A stretch of 64,000 bases of DNA from Leptolyngbya sp. FACHB-60 (GCF_014695775.1 NZ_JACJOX010000058.1:1-64000); one strand, 5' to 3'; counted from the first letter of the stretch, positions 34,500-43,607 are shown. Translations and numbers: made by a program. The notes: generated by a model from the sequence alone, not told the origin.

Positions 34500-34666
34500 G
34501 TAGAGACAATCTCGCGCTTAGGGTGTTAAGGCCGGTTGCTCAACTCCTAACATTTTAGGCGGGTTCCCCCCCGAGCGTAAGACCTGGGCCGTTATCTACT
34601 GGTTTGCTTAACGGATTTGAGCCTAAATCCCTTGATTCTTCGAGAGAATTTGGGGGATCGACGCAG

Positions 34667-34686
34667 CTTAATATACATACATTAAG
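34667..34686 (+). promoter_or_regulatory. Operator-like inverted repeat over the CSP41-like promoter
   Basis: CTTAAT (34667-34672) and ATTAAG (34681-34686) form a perfect inverted repeat around an 8-bp spacer, overlapping a -10-like TATACA at 34672-34677. A strong Shine-Dalgarno (GGAAGGAGAGG) precedes the ATG at 34743. Confidence 0.4.
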
Positions 34687-34742
34687 TTCAGCGGGTCTTT
34701 CAGCATGTTCTGGAACCGCTGGTTAGCAGGAAGGAGAGGGCA

Positions 34743-35675
34743 ATGCGTGTATTAGTCATGGGTGGTACCCGGTTTATTGGGGTGTATCTAACCAAACTAT
34801 TGATTGAGCAGGGCCACGAGGTGGTGGTGTTTAACCGGGGCAACCATCCTGCGCCGGTGGAGGGGGTGCCGACTATTGTGGGCGATCGCACTGACCCCAA
34901 CAGCCTCAAAACCCAGCTGGCGGGCGAAACCTTCGACGCCATCTTCGACAACAACGGGCGCGAGCTGTCGGATACCCAGCCGCTGGTAGAACTCTTTGGC
35001 GATAGGCTTCAGCACTTTGTCTACGTCAGCTCGGCCGGGGTCTACCTCAAGTCTGACCAAATGCCCCACATCGAAGGCGATGCGGTAGATCCAAAGAGCC
35101 GCCACAAAGGCAAGTTTGAAACCGAAGCCTACCTGCAAGCCCAGGGAGTACCTTTTACCTCAGTGCGCCCGGTCTACATCTATGGCCCGCAGAACTATAA
35201 CCCGCTAGAAGCCTGGTTCTTTGATCGGGTGGTGCGCGATCGCCCCATTCCCATTCCTGGCAACGGCATGCACCTCACCCAGCTCGGCCATGTGCAAGAC
35301 CTGGCGGCCGCCATGGCAGCGGTGCTGGGTAACGAGACGGCGATCGGCCAAATCTACAATATCTCCGGCGAAAAAGCCGTCACTTTCGACGGTCTCGCTC
35401 GCGCCTGCGCCCCAGCAGCCGGTAAGGATCCTGATAGCCTCAAGATTGTCCACTACGACCCTAAAGCCTTTGATTTTGGCAAAGCCAAGGCTTTCCCTAT
35501 GCGGGTGCAGCACTTCTTCACCGCCATTGATAAGGCTCAGGCTGAATTGGGCTGGGCACCCACTTACGACTTAGTTGCAGGGCTACAAGATTCATTTCAA
35601 AATGATTATCTGGTCTCTGGTGCAGACAAAGCCGAAGTGGACTTTTCCTTAGACGAAACAATTCTAGGCGCTTAG
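34743..35675 (+). CDS. NAD-dependent epimerase-like protein, CSP41 type
   Basis: 310 residues of SDR/epimerase fold. The nucleotide loop is VLVMGGTRFIGVYL (G-x-x-x-F-I-G) at the N-terminus, DAIFDNNGRE replaces the usual NAA strand, and FVYVSSAGVY contains the catalytic-type Ser-Tyr region. The set resembles the plant chloroplast stem-loop RNA-binding proteins CSP41a/b and their cyanobacterial homologues, which associate with RNA and ribosomes. Enzyme activity may be lost in that group. It stands alone with its own promoter. Confidence 0.8.
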   Translation: MRVLVMGGTRFIGVYLTKLLIEQGHEVVVFNRGNHPAPVEGVPTIVGDRTDPNSLKTQLAGETFDAIFDNNGRELSDTQPLVELFGDRLQHFVYVSSAGVYLKSDQMPHIEGDAVDPKSRHKGKFETEAYLQAQGVPFTSVRPVYIYGPQNYNPLEAWFFDRVVRDRPIPIPGNGMHLTQLGHVQDLAAAMAAVLGNETAIGQIYNISGEKAVTFDGLARACAPAAGKDPDSLKIVHYDPKAFDFGKAKAFPMRVQHFFTAIDKAQAELGWAPTYDLVAGLQDSFQNDYLVSGADKAEVDFSLDETILGA

Positions 35676-35694
35676 ATAGGCTTGCGGCACTTTG

Positions 35695-35719
35695 CTAGGG
35701 TGGGCATTGCCCACCCTAG
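35695..35719. repeat. Palindromic intergenic repeat, copy 1
   Basis: CTAGGGTGGGCA, one base, TGCCCACCCTAG: 12-bp arms, perfect. Similar cores recur at 37361-37377 and 45761-45777. It lies just after the CSP41-like gene and may also act as a terminator hairpin. Confidence 0.75.
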
Positions 35720-35859
35720 GTCTGGGTGATGATGGAGGGGTAGCTATCTCACGTGCTATGGCCACCAACTGATGGTCGCCTCGATCGCATTGAAGCCTTG
35801 TCTCAGTTGCCTTCTATAGGTCATCCTTTAATCACCTAACTTCCCCAGACAGTGATCTC

Positions 35860-35888
35860 TTGACTACAATGGAAAGATTGAGAAGATT
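35860..35888 (+). promoter_or_regulatory. Possible der promoter
   Basis: TTGACT at 35860-35865 and AAGATT at 35883-35888 are separated by 17 bp, 80 bp before the der start. The -10 is weak. Confidence 0.3.
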
Positions 35889-35968
35889 TTCTCATTGATG
35901 ATCTGGGCGTCTAGCAATGTGTGGCTTCCAGGTCTGCTGAACCATTCATTTGCCTAAAGGCCTAAGTC

Positions 35969-37330
35969 ATGCCCCTGCCTGTTGTTGCGGTTATCGGACG
36001 CCCAAATGTGGGCAAATCTACCTTGGTGAACCGCTTGGCCGGGGCTCAAGATGCCATTGTCTATGACCAGCCGGGGGTGACGCGCGATCGCACCTACCAG
36101 CCAGCCTTTTGGCGCGATCGTGACTACCTGGTCGTCGATACCGGCGGCCTTGTGTTTGACGACGACACCGAGTTTCTGCCTTACATTCGCGAACAGGCCC
36201 AGCTGGCCCTCACCGAAGCCAGTGCCGCGGTGCTGGTGGTCGATGGGAAAGTTGGCCCCACAGAATCTGACCGGGAGATCGCCTCTTGGCTCAGGCAGCA
36301 GTCCGTGCCTGTGTTACTGGCAGTCAACAAGTGTGAATCGCTGGACAACGGCCTGGTGCAGGCGGCTCAGTTTTGGGAACTGGGCCTGGGCGAACCCTAC
36401 GCCGTCTCCGGCATCCACGGCAACGGCACGGGGGAACTGCTAGATGCCTTAGTAGAGTTCCTGCCCGAAACCGTTGAAGAAGAGGAAACGGAGGAAGTCA
36501 AAGTCGCCATTGTGGGGCGGCCCAACGTGGGCAAGTCGAGCCTGCTGAATGCTTTCGTGGGCGAAACCCGCGCCATTGTTAGCCCAATCTCGGGGACGAC
36601 CCGGGATGCGATCGACATGCAGGTGCAGCACGGCGACAAAATCTATCGCCTGATCGACACTGCTGGCATTCGTAAGAAAAAAAGCGTGGAGTATGGGCCA
36701 GAGTTCTTTGGCATCAACCGCGCCTTTAAAGCCATTCGCCGCGCCGATGTGGTGCTGCTGGTGATCGATGCCCTCGACGGCGTCACCGAGCAAGACCAAA
36801 AGCTGGCGGGCCGCATTGAAGAAGACGGTCGCGCCTGCATTATCGTCGTCAACAAGTGGGATGCGGTGGAAAAAGACAGCCACACCATCTACGATTTTGA
36901 CCACCAAATCTCTGCCCGGCTAAATTTTCTTGACTGGGCCAAGCGCATCTTTGTCAGTGCCAAGACCGGCCAGCGAGTGCCTAAAATTCTAGAGCTGGTC
37001 GATCACGCAGTCGAGCAGCACCGTCGTCGGGTGAGCACCTCAGTCGTCAACGAAGTGCTCGAAGATGCGGTCAAGTGGCACACGCCGCCCACCACCCGCC
37101 AGGGCCGTCAGGGCCGTATCTACTACGGCACTCAGGTCACGGTGCGTCCGCCATCCTTCACGCTGTTTGTGAATGATCCCCATCTACTGAAGGACAACTA
37201 CCGTCGCTATGTAGAGCGGCAGTTTCGCGAAAATTTGGGTTTTGAGGGCACGCCGATTCGCATCTTCTGGCGGGGCAAAGCGATGCGTGACCTAGAGCGC
37301 AACAACCCCAACCGGGCGACAAAAGTGTAA
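35969..37330 (+). CDS. der: Ribosome-assembly GTPase Der (EngA)
   Basis: 453 residues with two tandem GTPase domains and a C-terminal KH-like domain. Domain 1 has GRPNVGKSTLVNRL, DTGGL and NKCE; domain 2 has GRPNVGKSSLLNA near residue 183, DTAGIRKK and NKWD. The KH part spans about 355-445. Der acts in assembly of the 50S subunit. It is 76 nt upstream of ecfT on the same strand, with a palindromic repeat between them. Confidence 0.95.
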   Translation: MPLPVVAVIGRPNVGKSTLVNRLAGAQDAIVYDQPGVTRDRTYQPAFWRDRDYLVVDTGGLVFDDDTEFLPYIREQAQLALTEASAAVLVVDGKVGPTESDREIASWLRQQSVPVLLAVNKCESLDNGLVQAAQFWELGLGEPYAVSGIHGNGTGELLDALVEFLPETVEEEETEEVKVAIVGRPNVGKSSLLNAFVGETRAIVSPISGTTRDAIDMQVQHGDKIYRLIDTAGIRKKKSVEYGPEFFGINRAFKAIRRADVVLLVIDALDGVTEQDQKLAGRIEEDGRACIIVVNKWDAVEKDSHTIYDFDHQISARLNFLDWAKRIFVSAKTGQRVPKILELVDHAVEQHRRRVSTSVVNEVLEDAVKWHTPPTTRQGRQGRIYYGTQVTVRPPSFTLFVNDPHLLKDNYRRYVERQFRENLGFEGTPIRIFWRGKAMRDLERNNPNRATKV

Positions 37331-37360
37331 GGTGATCTGCGACAAATCCATTGATGCAAT

Positions 37361-37377
37361 GGTGGGCGGTGCCCACC
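37361..37377. repeat. Palindromic intergenic repeat, copy 2
   Basis: GGTGGGC, three bases (ggt), GCCCACC, followed by CTA as in copy 1. Located between der and ecfT. Confidence 0.7.
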
Positions 37378-37406
37378 CTACGATCAACCGTTCCCAGTCG
37401 ACATAA

Positions 37407-38321
37407 ATGGATCTTCTTCGATCGCTACCCATTGGCCTTTATCTAGAGCAGCCGGTGACCTGGCTGCACCGGCTTGACCCCAGGGTCAAGATGGCCTGGC
37501 TGATGAGCATTTTGGTGACGCCTATTTTGGCGAATGCCTACTGGCGGTTTGGGCTGGTGGCGCTGCTAGTGCTGCTGACTTTGGCGGCGCTGATTCCGCT
37601 GCGGGTGTGGCGACAGCAGATGGGCTGGCTGGTGGTGCTCAGCGGTCTCGTGATGTTGTTGACCTTTGTCATGCCTGATGGGCTGCAAGTGGCGCAGACG
37701 CCTCGGTTGCCTACCTCAGCCGACAAGGTCACCTTAGAGAATCCGCCGGAGGTGCTGCCAGAGCTACCGCAGCCTACGTCCTATCGCTACGTGGTGTTTG
37801 ATTGGGGGCCGATTAACGTAACGCGGCGATCGCTCGATCTGGGCGTTCGCATTGGCACCCTGCTGTTTACGCTGATCTACGGCACCAACCTCTACCTGCT
37901 CACCACCGCGCCCGAAGAAATTACCGTGGCTCTAGAGGCGCTGATGGCCCCGCTACGGTGGTTTCGCCTGCCGGTGACCGAGATTGCCCTGACGGTGACG
38001 CTCTCCCTGCGGTTCATCCCCCTGGTGCTAGAGGAGGTGCAGAATTTGGTGCGATCGGTGCAGACCCGCGCCATCAACTGGAAGAAACTGGGCTTTCGCG
38101 GCTCAGCCGAGGTGTGGCTGGCGGTAATGGAGCGACTGCTGCAAAATCTGCTACTGCGGGCCGAGCAGATTGCGGCAGCGATGGAGGTGCGCGGCTTCAC
38201 TAGCCCCAATGAGCACCGGGTGCGCTGGTACCAGCTATTGCTTAGATCATGGGACTGGTTTGCCCTGGGGCTGCTGGCGGTGTTTTGGTGGGCGCGCTGG
38301 GTCTGGGGAGGCGAGATTTGA
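37407..38321 (+). CDS. ecfT: Energy-coupling factor transporter transmembrane protein
   Basis: 304 residues with about five membrane helices. The C-terminal part has RAEQIAAAMEVRGF (about residue 250), the conserved Ala-Arg-Gly motif of the EcfT/CbiQ T component that contacts the ATPases. It joins a vitamin- or metal-binding S component to the EcfA ATPases. None of these partners is in the window. An insert at about residues 90-130 (Pro/Thr/Glu-rich) separates two helices. Its stop overlaps the start of the pabB-like gene. Confidence 0.85.
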   Translation: MDLLRSLPIGLYLEQPVTWLHRLDPRVKMAWLMSILVTPILANAYWRFGLVALLVLLTLAALIPLRVWRQQMGWLVVLSGLVMLLTFVMPDGLQVAQTPRLPTSADKVTLENPPEVLPELPQPTSYRYVVFDWGPINVTRRSLDLGVRIGTLLFTLIYGTNLYLLTTAPEEITVALEALMAPLRWFRLPVTEIALTVTLSLRFIPLVLEEVQNLVRSVQTRAINWKKLGFRGSAEVWLAVMERLLQNLLLRAEQIAAAMEVRGFTSPNEHRVRWYQLLLRSWDWFALGLLAVFWWARWVWGGEI

Positions 38322-39775
38322 CTTGGTGGGTGCGATCGCAGCCCCTAGGGCACCGCACCGGCAGCGACATCTTCGAGGCCCTCTACGGCGATCTGTTGCG
38401 GCAGCCCCCTAGCCCCTCAACCCTAGTGGCTCTGCTAGAGAGTCCCTATCCTTTACCGGTTGCTGCCCGGCCCCACGCTATTCATAGCCGCTACTCCATC
38501 TGTGCTGGGCCACCTCGTCAGGTCAAGGGGCTGCCACAGGTGTGGACCGCGTTGGTGGGGGGCATTTTGCCCATGCTAAGGGAGCGGTTGGCCGAGGGCG
38601 CTCAGCTAGCACTCCTTGGAGAAGAGGCCGCGGTCGCTGAGCAAACCTTGCCATTTATAGGCGGTTGGTTGGGCTGGCTTGGCTACGACTTAGCCTGGGA
38701 AATCGAGCGCTTACCCATTCTAAAAAGCGATCTCTTCCCCTTTCCGGTGGCACTTTGGTACGAGCCAGAGACCTTTGCCGTGCTCGACCATCAAGCCCAG
38801 CGGCTGTGGCTGTTTGCCCCCTCCTCCGCAGGGCTAGATATGATGGAGAAGCAGTTGGAGCTGCCTACCCTCGACGCGGCCTGCTTTGCCCCGCCAGAGG
38901 GCGATCCCCGCTCTGTGACCTTGGGGATGGCGGCGGCAGAGTACCAGCAAGCTGTGCTGCAGGCGAAGCAGCATATTCAGGCGGGGGATGTGTTTCAGGT
39001 CAATCTTTCTCTGCGGTTTTCAACGGTCACCACGGCCCACAGCTGGGCGCTATACCGCCAGCTGCACCGCATCAACCCGTCGCCCTTTGCCTGCTACTGG
39101 CGCACCCCTTGGGGCGATGTCATTAGCTGTTCGCCAGAACGGCTGGTGAAATTACAGGATGGCATTGCCCAGACTCGCCCCATTGCCGGAACCCGTCCTC
39201 GGGGATCAACGCCAGAACAGGATGCTGAGCTAGCCAAAACCTTGCTCAGCAACCCCAAAGAGCGGGCCGAGCACATCATGCTGGTGGATCTGGAACGCAA
39301 CGATCTGGGCCGGGTGTGTCGATGGGGCACCGTGCAGGTCAATGAGCTGCTGACCGTGGAGTACTACAGCCATGTGATGCACCTCGTCAGCAATGTGGTG
39401 GGGGAGCTGGGGCGCGATCCCCGCTCCGAGGAGTTTCGCCAACACAACGCCATTGACCTCATCCAGGCTACTTTCCCTGGCGGTACCATCACCGGCTGCC
39501 CCAAGGTGCGCTGCATGGAAATTATCGAAGACCTAGAGCCCGTCCGCCGCAGCTTGTTCTACGGCTCCTGTGGCTATCTTGATCGCCGTGGCCACCTCGA
39601 CCTAAACATTCTGATTCGCACGCTGTTATATGGGCATACTGATACCTTATCGACGGCATCTATCGTGTGGGGGCAGGTCGGCGCTGGCATTGTAGCCGAC
39701 AGCGACCCATCAAAAGAGTGGCAGGAATCTCTGCAAAAAGCTAGGGCACAACTGCTGGCGCTGGGACTGAGGTAG
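38318..39775 (+). CDS. Chorismate-binding synthase component I, PabB-like
   Basis: About 485 residues from TTG 38318, which overlaps the ecfT stop as TTGA and is preceded by GGAGGCGAG; the frame from 38249 lies inside ecfT and is not protein-like. The chorismate-binding domain (about 220-480) contains PIAGTRPRGSTPEQDAE, LVDLERNDLGRVC, HLVSNVVGEL and FPGGTITGCPKVRCMEII. The FPGG-[ST]-ITG-x-PK form is more like aminodeoxychorismate synthase (PabB, folate) than TrpE, which usually has LPAGT. The glutamine amidotransferase partner is not adjacent. Confidence 0.82.
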   Translation: MTWWVRSQPLGHRTGSDIFEALYGDLLRQPPSPSTLVALLESPYPLPVAARPHAIHSRYSICAGPPRQVKGLPQVWTALVGGILPMLRERLAEGAQLALLGEEAAVAEQTLPFIGGWLGWLGYDLAWEIERLPILKSDLFPFPVALWYEPETFAVLDHQAQRLWLFAPSSAGLDMMEKQLELPTLDAACFAPPEGDPRSVTLGMAAAEYQQAVLQAKQHIQAGDVFQVNLSLRFSTVTTAHSWALYRQLHRINPSPFACYWRTPWGDVISCSPERLVKLQDGIAQTRPIAGTRPRGSTPEQDAELAKTLLSNPKERAEHIMLVDLERNDLGRVCRWGTVQVNELLTVEYYSHVMHLVSNVVGELGRDPRSEEFRQHNAIDLIQATFPGGTITGCPKVRCMEIIEDLEPVRRSLFYGSCGYLDRRGHLDLNILIRTLLYGHTDTLSTASIVWGQVGAGIVADSDPSKEWQESLQKARAQLLALGLR

Positions 39776-39812
39776 CTCCGCCATTCTTTGTCAATAACGG
39801 TTGCTCTACTTG

Positions 39813-39852
39813 AGAATGCATGCATACAGCACACCAGGTTCTAGAATGCATG
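39813..39852 (+). repeat. Direct repeat upstream of pipX
   Basis: AGAATGCATG occurs at 39813-39822 and 39843-39852, a 30-bp period, 62 bp before the pipX start. Possibly paired regulator sites. Confidence 0.35.
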
Positions 39853-39913
39853 TGGCGAATTGAACAGACATGACCATCGTCCTGCCGTAAGGAAGAGCCT
39901 CTCCCATACCTGA

Positions 39914-40186
39914 ATGAGCACAGAAACCTATCTAAATCACCCCAACTTTGGCCTGCTCTTTAGAGTGTGTATAGTAGACGACGGTCAAGAGCTGTATGCC
40001 ACGCTATATGCCCAGCGGCTGTTTTTTTTGGTTACTAATTCTCCCACAGAGGGGCTAGTGTTTCAGCCCATAGGCCGCAGCAACGCTCGCATGATGCTAG
40101 AAAGTCGCCTGCGTATTTTGCGGCGGGCAGGCCAGCAGGCTGACTTCGATCGCCTCCAGCACACCTACAAGCAAACCTTTCAATGA
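39914..40186 (+). CDS. pipX: PII-interacting protein X, NtcA co-activator
   Basis: 90 residues matching PipX: TYLNHPNFGLLFRVC at the start, a small Tudor-like beta barrel (ELYATLYAQRLFFLVTN), and two C-terminal helices with ARMMLESRLRILRR. PipX binds either PII or NtcA depending on 2-oxoglutarate, tuning nitrogen genes. The last bases (ATGA) overlap the pipY start. The window also carries an NtcA-type promoter near the Nit1C cluster, a possible PipX-NtcA target. Confidence 0.93.
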   Translation: MSTETYLNHPNFGLLFRVCIVDDGQELYATLYAQRLFFLVTNSPTEGLVFQPIGRSNARMMLESRLRILRRAGQQADFDRLQHTYKQTFQ

Positions 40187-40869
40187 CCGCTGTCCCCGGT
40201 GCCCTGCCTGAGCAATTTGACCGCATCCGGCAAAGCATTCCCCCTTCGGTAACGCTGGTTGCGGTTACCAAGTTTTTGCCGGTAGAAACCATTCGCTCTG
40301 CCTACGACAGAGGGCTGCGCCATTTTGGCGAAAGTCGGGTGCAGGAGGCGATCGCCAAACAAGCCGACCTCAGCGACTTGTCCGACATCACCTGGCACCT
40401 GATTGGCCACCTGCAAACCAACAAAGCCCGCAAAGCCGTCGAGCACTTCGACTGGATTCACTCGGTAGATAGCCTAAAGCTGGCCGAACGCCTCGATCAA
40501 GCAGCCCAAGAGCTGGAGAAAACTCCCCAGTGCTGTCTGCAGCTCAAGCTGGTGCCCGATCCGCCTAAATTTGGTATTGACGTGGCTGAGCTAGAGGCTC
40601 TGCTGCCCCAGTTCGATCGGCTATCCCACCTCAAAATTCGTGGCCTCATGACCATTCCGCCCCAGGGAGCCAACGAAGACACGGTGCGCGAGGTGTTTGC
40701 TGGAGCAAAATCTTTGGCTGACAATCTCAACCAAACAGGCTTTAACCGATTGCACATTGACCAGCTTTCTATGGGCATGTCGGGAGACTATGGCGCTGCG
40801 ATCGCCTGTGGATCCACTATGGTACGCCTCGGCACCATTCTGTTTGGCGCTCGACCGTCATCTACCTAA
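40183..40869 (+). CDS. pipY: PLP homeostasis protein (YggS/PROSC family)
   Basis: 228 residues with a single-domain PLP-binding TIM barrel. VTLVAVTKFLPVETI carries the PLP lysine, then HFGESRVQEA, WHLIGHLQTNKARK and QLSMGMSGDYGAAIACGSTMVRLGT follow. In cyanobacteria PipY is co-transcribed with pipX and affects vitamin B6 and amino-acid balance. The ATG overlaps the pipX stop by four bases, indicating translational coupling. Confidence 0.93.
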   Translation: MTAVPGALPEQFDRIRQSIPPSVTLVAVTKFLPVETIRSAYDRGLRHFGESRVQEAIAKQADLSDLSDITWHLIGHLQTNKARKAVEHFDWIHSVDSLKLAERLDQAAQELEKTPQCCLQLKLVPDPPKFGIDVAELEALLPQFDRLSHLKIRGLMTIPPQGANEDTVREVFAGAKSLADNLNQTGFNRLHIDQLSMGMSGDYGAAIACGSTMVRLGTILFGARPSST

Positions 40870-41081
40870 CTCCGATAAAGAGGGATGCGGTTTTTTGCCC
40901 TCGGTTGTCAACTCGAATCGGCGGCAGAGATAGCCGTAGGGCAATGGGTTGGGGCGATCGCTAACCGCCTTGATGCCTGTTATTCTTCCAGTAGAAATTT
41001 ACGTTCTGATGCAAAACCAAAACACGATTAGAAAAAACTTTAACTAATTGTGAATGGACTCTTCCTTTTTTTGATTTCGTG

Positions 41082-41117
41082 TATACTGTTGACTCAATAT
41101 TCTGTGTACAGGATATT
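41082..41117 (+). promoter_or_regulatory. Promoter region of sepF with long leader
   Basis: A TATACT hexamer at 41082-41087 is preceded by TG one base earlier, and TTGACT (41089-41094) is followed 17 bp later by GATATT (41112-41117). Either would give a transcript leader of about 275-305 nt before sepF. The whole gap 40870-41397 (528 bp) has no convincing ORF on either strand. Confidence 0.4.
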
Positions 41118-41397
41118 AACCCAAACCCTAAGCCTGCCCTAGCTCAGAGAGAAGCGTCACCCCACGGTGTTGTTCTATCCACTGAGTTTTTAGACTAGGT
41201 TTAGGCGGTCAGCAGCCCTCTTAGAGAGGCTGACTACCCCATAACCCCAGGCTAACCCCATTAATTTTCACAACAGCCGTTGCAAATGGAAAAATGGCGC
41301 TATCATGGCCCTCGGATAACCGGAGCATGATGTGCCCCATTGGTCGAAGGCCGCGGGGTTGGTCTACCAGAGTGATAGTCATCGTGGAGTGTAAGTT

Positions 41398-42000
41398 GTG
41401 AGCAACATGTTTTCTAAACTGCGGGACTTCGTTGGCCTTAACGACCCAGCAGATTACGACTACGAATACGAAGAAATGGATGGAGAGGAGTACCAAAACC
41501 TCTACCAAGAAGAGAACACCCAGCCCATTGTGCAGCCGCCCCAGCCCGAAGAAATTCGCCGGAGCCGCCCCCGTCGCGAACGAATGATGCCCACTGATGC
41601 AGGAATGACCCCGATGGCCAGCAACGTAATTGGTATGCCCGGTGCCATGAACGGCACCTCCGAAGTGGTGGTAATGGAACCCCGCTCCTTTGAGGAAATG
41701 CCCCAGGCCATTCAGGCTCTGCGGGAGCGTAAGTCGGTTGTCCTCAACCTCACTATCATGGATCCCGACCAGGCTCAGCGTGCCGTTGATTTCGTTGCAG
41801 GCGGCACCTATGCTATCGACGGGCACCAAGAGCGCATCGGCGAAAGCATCTTCCTGTTTACGCCCAACTGCGTACAGGTGAGCACCCCCACCGAGTACGA
41901 AGAAGAAGTATTCATGGGTCAGCCCCAGGGTATGCCCATGCCCGGCCAAATGCCCCCCGCTCCCGCTTGGGGTTCCGAGTCCATTGCTCGTATGGCCTAG
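41398..42000 (+). CDS. sepF: Cell-division protein SepF
   Basis: 200 residues: a membrane-binding start (MSNMFSKLRDFVGL), an acidic linker rich in Tyr, Glu and Arg, then the SepF core from EVVVMEPRSFEEMPQAIQAL to the FLFTPNCVQV strand. The Pro/Met/Gly-rich C-terminal tail is typical for cyanobacteria. SepF tethers FtsZ to the membrane. GTG 41398 is the likely start, with ATG 41407 also possible. proC follows 120 bp later, the usual sepF-proC order of cyanobacteria. Confidence 0.92.
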   Translation: MSNMFSKLRDFVGLNDPADYDYEYEEMDGEEYQNLYQEENTQPIVQPPQPEEIRRSRPRRERMMPTDAGMTPMASNVIGMPGAMNGTSEVVVMEPRSFEEMPQAIQALRERKSVVLNLTIMDPDQAQRAVDFVAGGTYAIDGHQERIGESIFLFTPNCVQVSTPTEYEEEVFMGQPQGMPMPGQMPPAPAWGSESIARMA

Positions 42001-42035
42001 CGTTATCCACGCTTGATCAACACGTGACTATCACC

Positions 42036-42058
42036 GCTCCCGGTCTAGTACCGGGGGC
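42036..42058 (+). terminator. Hairpin between sepF and proC
   Basis: CCCGGT (42039-42044) pairs with ACCGGG (42050-42055) around CTAGT; the stem extends by three more pairs to 42036/42058. There is no T-run, so termination is uncertain. Confidence 0.4.
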
Positions 42059-42119
42059 TACCTTAGGTTATTGTCTTCACTAGCGATCGCAAATGATCGA
42101 GTCGTCGGTGAGGATGATT

Positions 42120-42929
42120 ATGCCTGAGGCAACATTTGGGGTTATCGGCGGCGGGATGATGGGAGAAGCTCTCATCACCCGCCTTCTTGATCAAGGAATT
42201 TTTGTTCCTGAGGCGGTGATCGTGAGCGACCCCCAGGCATCGAGGCGAGAGGTTTTGCACCACACCTACGGCGTGCAGACCACCGCAGAAAATCAAGCCG
42301 TAGTCGATGCCGCTGAGACAGTCTTGCTGGCGATTAAGCCCCAGATGCTGGGGGCTGTAGCAGAAAAACTCCGGTTCCCAGGGCGAGAGAAGCCGCTGCT
42401 GCTGTCGATTTTGGCTGGGGTACCCTTGGCCCGGCTCGAAAAAGAATTTTTGGGTTGGGCGGTGGTGCGAGCGATGCCAAATACGCCCGCTACGGTAGGG
42501 GCCGGAGTGACGGCTTTGGCTGCTGGGGAGGCCGTAAGCGTTACCCAGCGAGAACAAGCTCGCTCTATTTTTGCCAGCGTGGGCACCGTAGTGGAGGTGC
42601 CCGAATCGCAGATGGATGCGGTGACGGCGCTTTCAGGTTCTGGGCCAGGCTACATTGCCCTAGTAGTAGAGGCCTTGGCTGATGGTGGCGTGGCGGTGGG
42701 ACTGCCCCGAACGATCGCCCTGGAGCTGGCGATCGCCACTGTACGCGGCACTGGTGAGCTGCTGCACCAGGGCGATCTCCACCCCGCTGTGCTCAAAGAT
42801 CGCGTCACCAGCCCCGGCGGCACAACCATTGCAGGAATTGCGACTCTAGAGGTAGGTGGGCTGCGATCGGCCCTGATCGAAGCGGTGCGATCGGCCTACC
42901 TGCGGTCTAAGGAGCTGGGGCAGTCTTGA
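42120..42929 (+). CDS. proC: Pyrroline-5-carboxylate reductase
   Basis: 269 residues from ATG 42120; the frame opens at 42093 but the shorter form places the NAD(P)H loop FGVIGGGMMGEALI at the N-terminus as usual. Motifs: AIKPQML, MPNTPATVGAGVTALA, and the signature ALSGSGPGYIALVVEALADGG through KDRVTSPGGTTIAGI. It makes proline from P5C, the last step of the pathway started by ProB. Confidence 0.94.
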   Translation: MPEATFGVIGGGMMGEALITRLLDQGIFVPEAVIVSDPQASRREVLHHTYGVQTTAENQAVVDAAETVLLAIKPQMLGAVAEKLRFPGREKPLLLSILAGVPLARLEKEFLGWAVVRAMPNTPATVGAGVTALAAGEAVSVTQREQARSIFASVGTVVEVPESQMDAVTALSGSGPGYIALVVEALADGGVAVGLPRTIALELAIATVRGTGELLHQGDLHPAVLKDRVTSPGGTTIAGIATLEVGGLRSALIEAVRSAYLRSKELGQS

Positions 42930-42986
42930 TCAAGCTTCAGGCGATGAAGCATACAATTGAAGTGTTTGGGAGTGTATGTAGCCACG

Positions 42987-43223
42987 ATGCCCACGTTACT
43001 TCGCGTTGGCCCCTACCGCTTCTTCTGTTACGCAGGCGATCGTGATGAGCCAGCCCACGTTCATATTGAGCGCGACAATAGTGAGGCCAAGTTTTGGCTG
43101 ACTCCAGTAAGGCTTCAGTTAAACAAGGGGTTTTCGTCTAACGAGATAAACCGCCTTCAAACGTTGACCGAGGACAATCAGCAGCAGTTATTGGAGGCTT
43201 GGCATGACTTCTTCAATGGTTGA
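42987..43223 (+). CDS. DUF4160 protein
   Basis: 78 residues from ATG 42987. The family pattern is plain: PTLLRVGPYRFFCYAGDRDE, then PAHVHIERDNSEAKFWL and a C-terminal helix ending HDFF. DUF4160 genes are nearly always followed by a DUF2442 gene, as here with a 20-bp overlap. The pair has been suggested to be toxin-antitoxin-like, but no activity is established to my knowledge. The upstream frame to 42957 is not needed. Confidence 0.85.
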   Translation: MPTLLRVGPYRFFCYAGDRDEPAHVHIERDNSEAKFWLTPVRLQLNKGFSSNEINRLQTLTEDNQQQLLEAWHDFFNG

Positions 43224-43530
43224 GATCCTCAATATTCCTGAAATTCAGCAGGTTTCTATTTCTGCCGACCTGCTCACGGTTGATCTATCTGATGGGCGCG
43301 TTATCGCTGTACCGCTGGCCTGGTATCCTCGACTGCTCCACAGCACCTTGGCAGAACGTGACAACTGGCAATTAACCGGCAGTCAAGCAGGCATCCACTG
43401 GCCAGAACTTGATGAAGACATTAGCTTGAAGAATATTTTGCTGGGGCAACCTTCGGGAGAAAGTCAAACCTCGCTGCAACGGTGGCTCGAAAACCGAAAT
43501 CCTCAAGCACGAAGCTCGCAGCACGCCTAG
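43204..43530 (+). CDS. DUF2442 protein
   Basis: 108 residues. LTVDLSDGRVIAVPLAWYPRLLHST is the family core, and WPELDEDISLKNILLGQPSGES is the conserved C-terminal half. It overlaps the DUF4160 gene by 20 bp, so the pair is translationally coupled. The role is unknown; possible antitoxin or DNA-binding partner of the DUF4160 protein. Confidence 0.85.
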   Translation: MTSSMVEILNIPEIQQVSISADLLTVDLSDGRVIAVPLAWYPRLLHSTLAERDNWQLTGSQAGIHWPELDEDISLKNILLGQPSGESQTSLQRWLENRNPQARSSQHA

Positions 43531-43607
43531 TGCTGAAGTGTGGCTGAGGGAAGAGTATTCTTGCCACGAACGCTAAACGCTCAGCAATGCACTATCTCAA
43601 AGATTTT

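Noticed and set aside
41221..41949. 242-residue minus-strand ORF
   Set aside because: Antisense to sepF, His/Gly-rich composition typical of a shadow frame, no family features.
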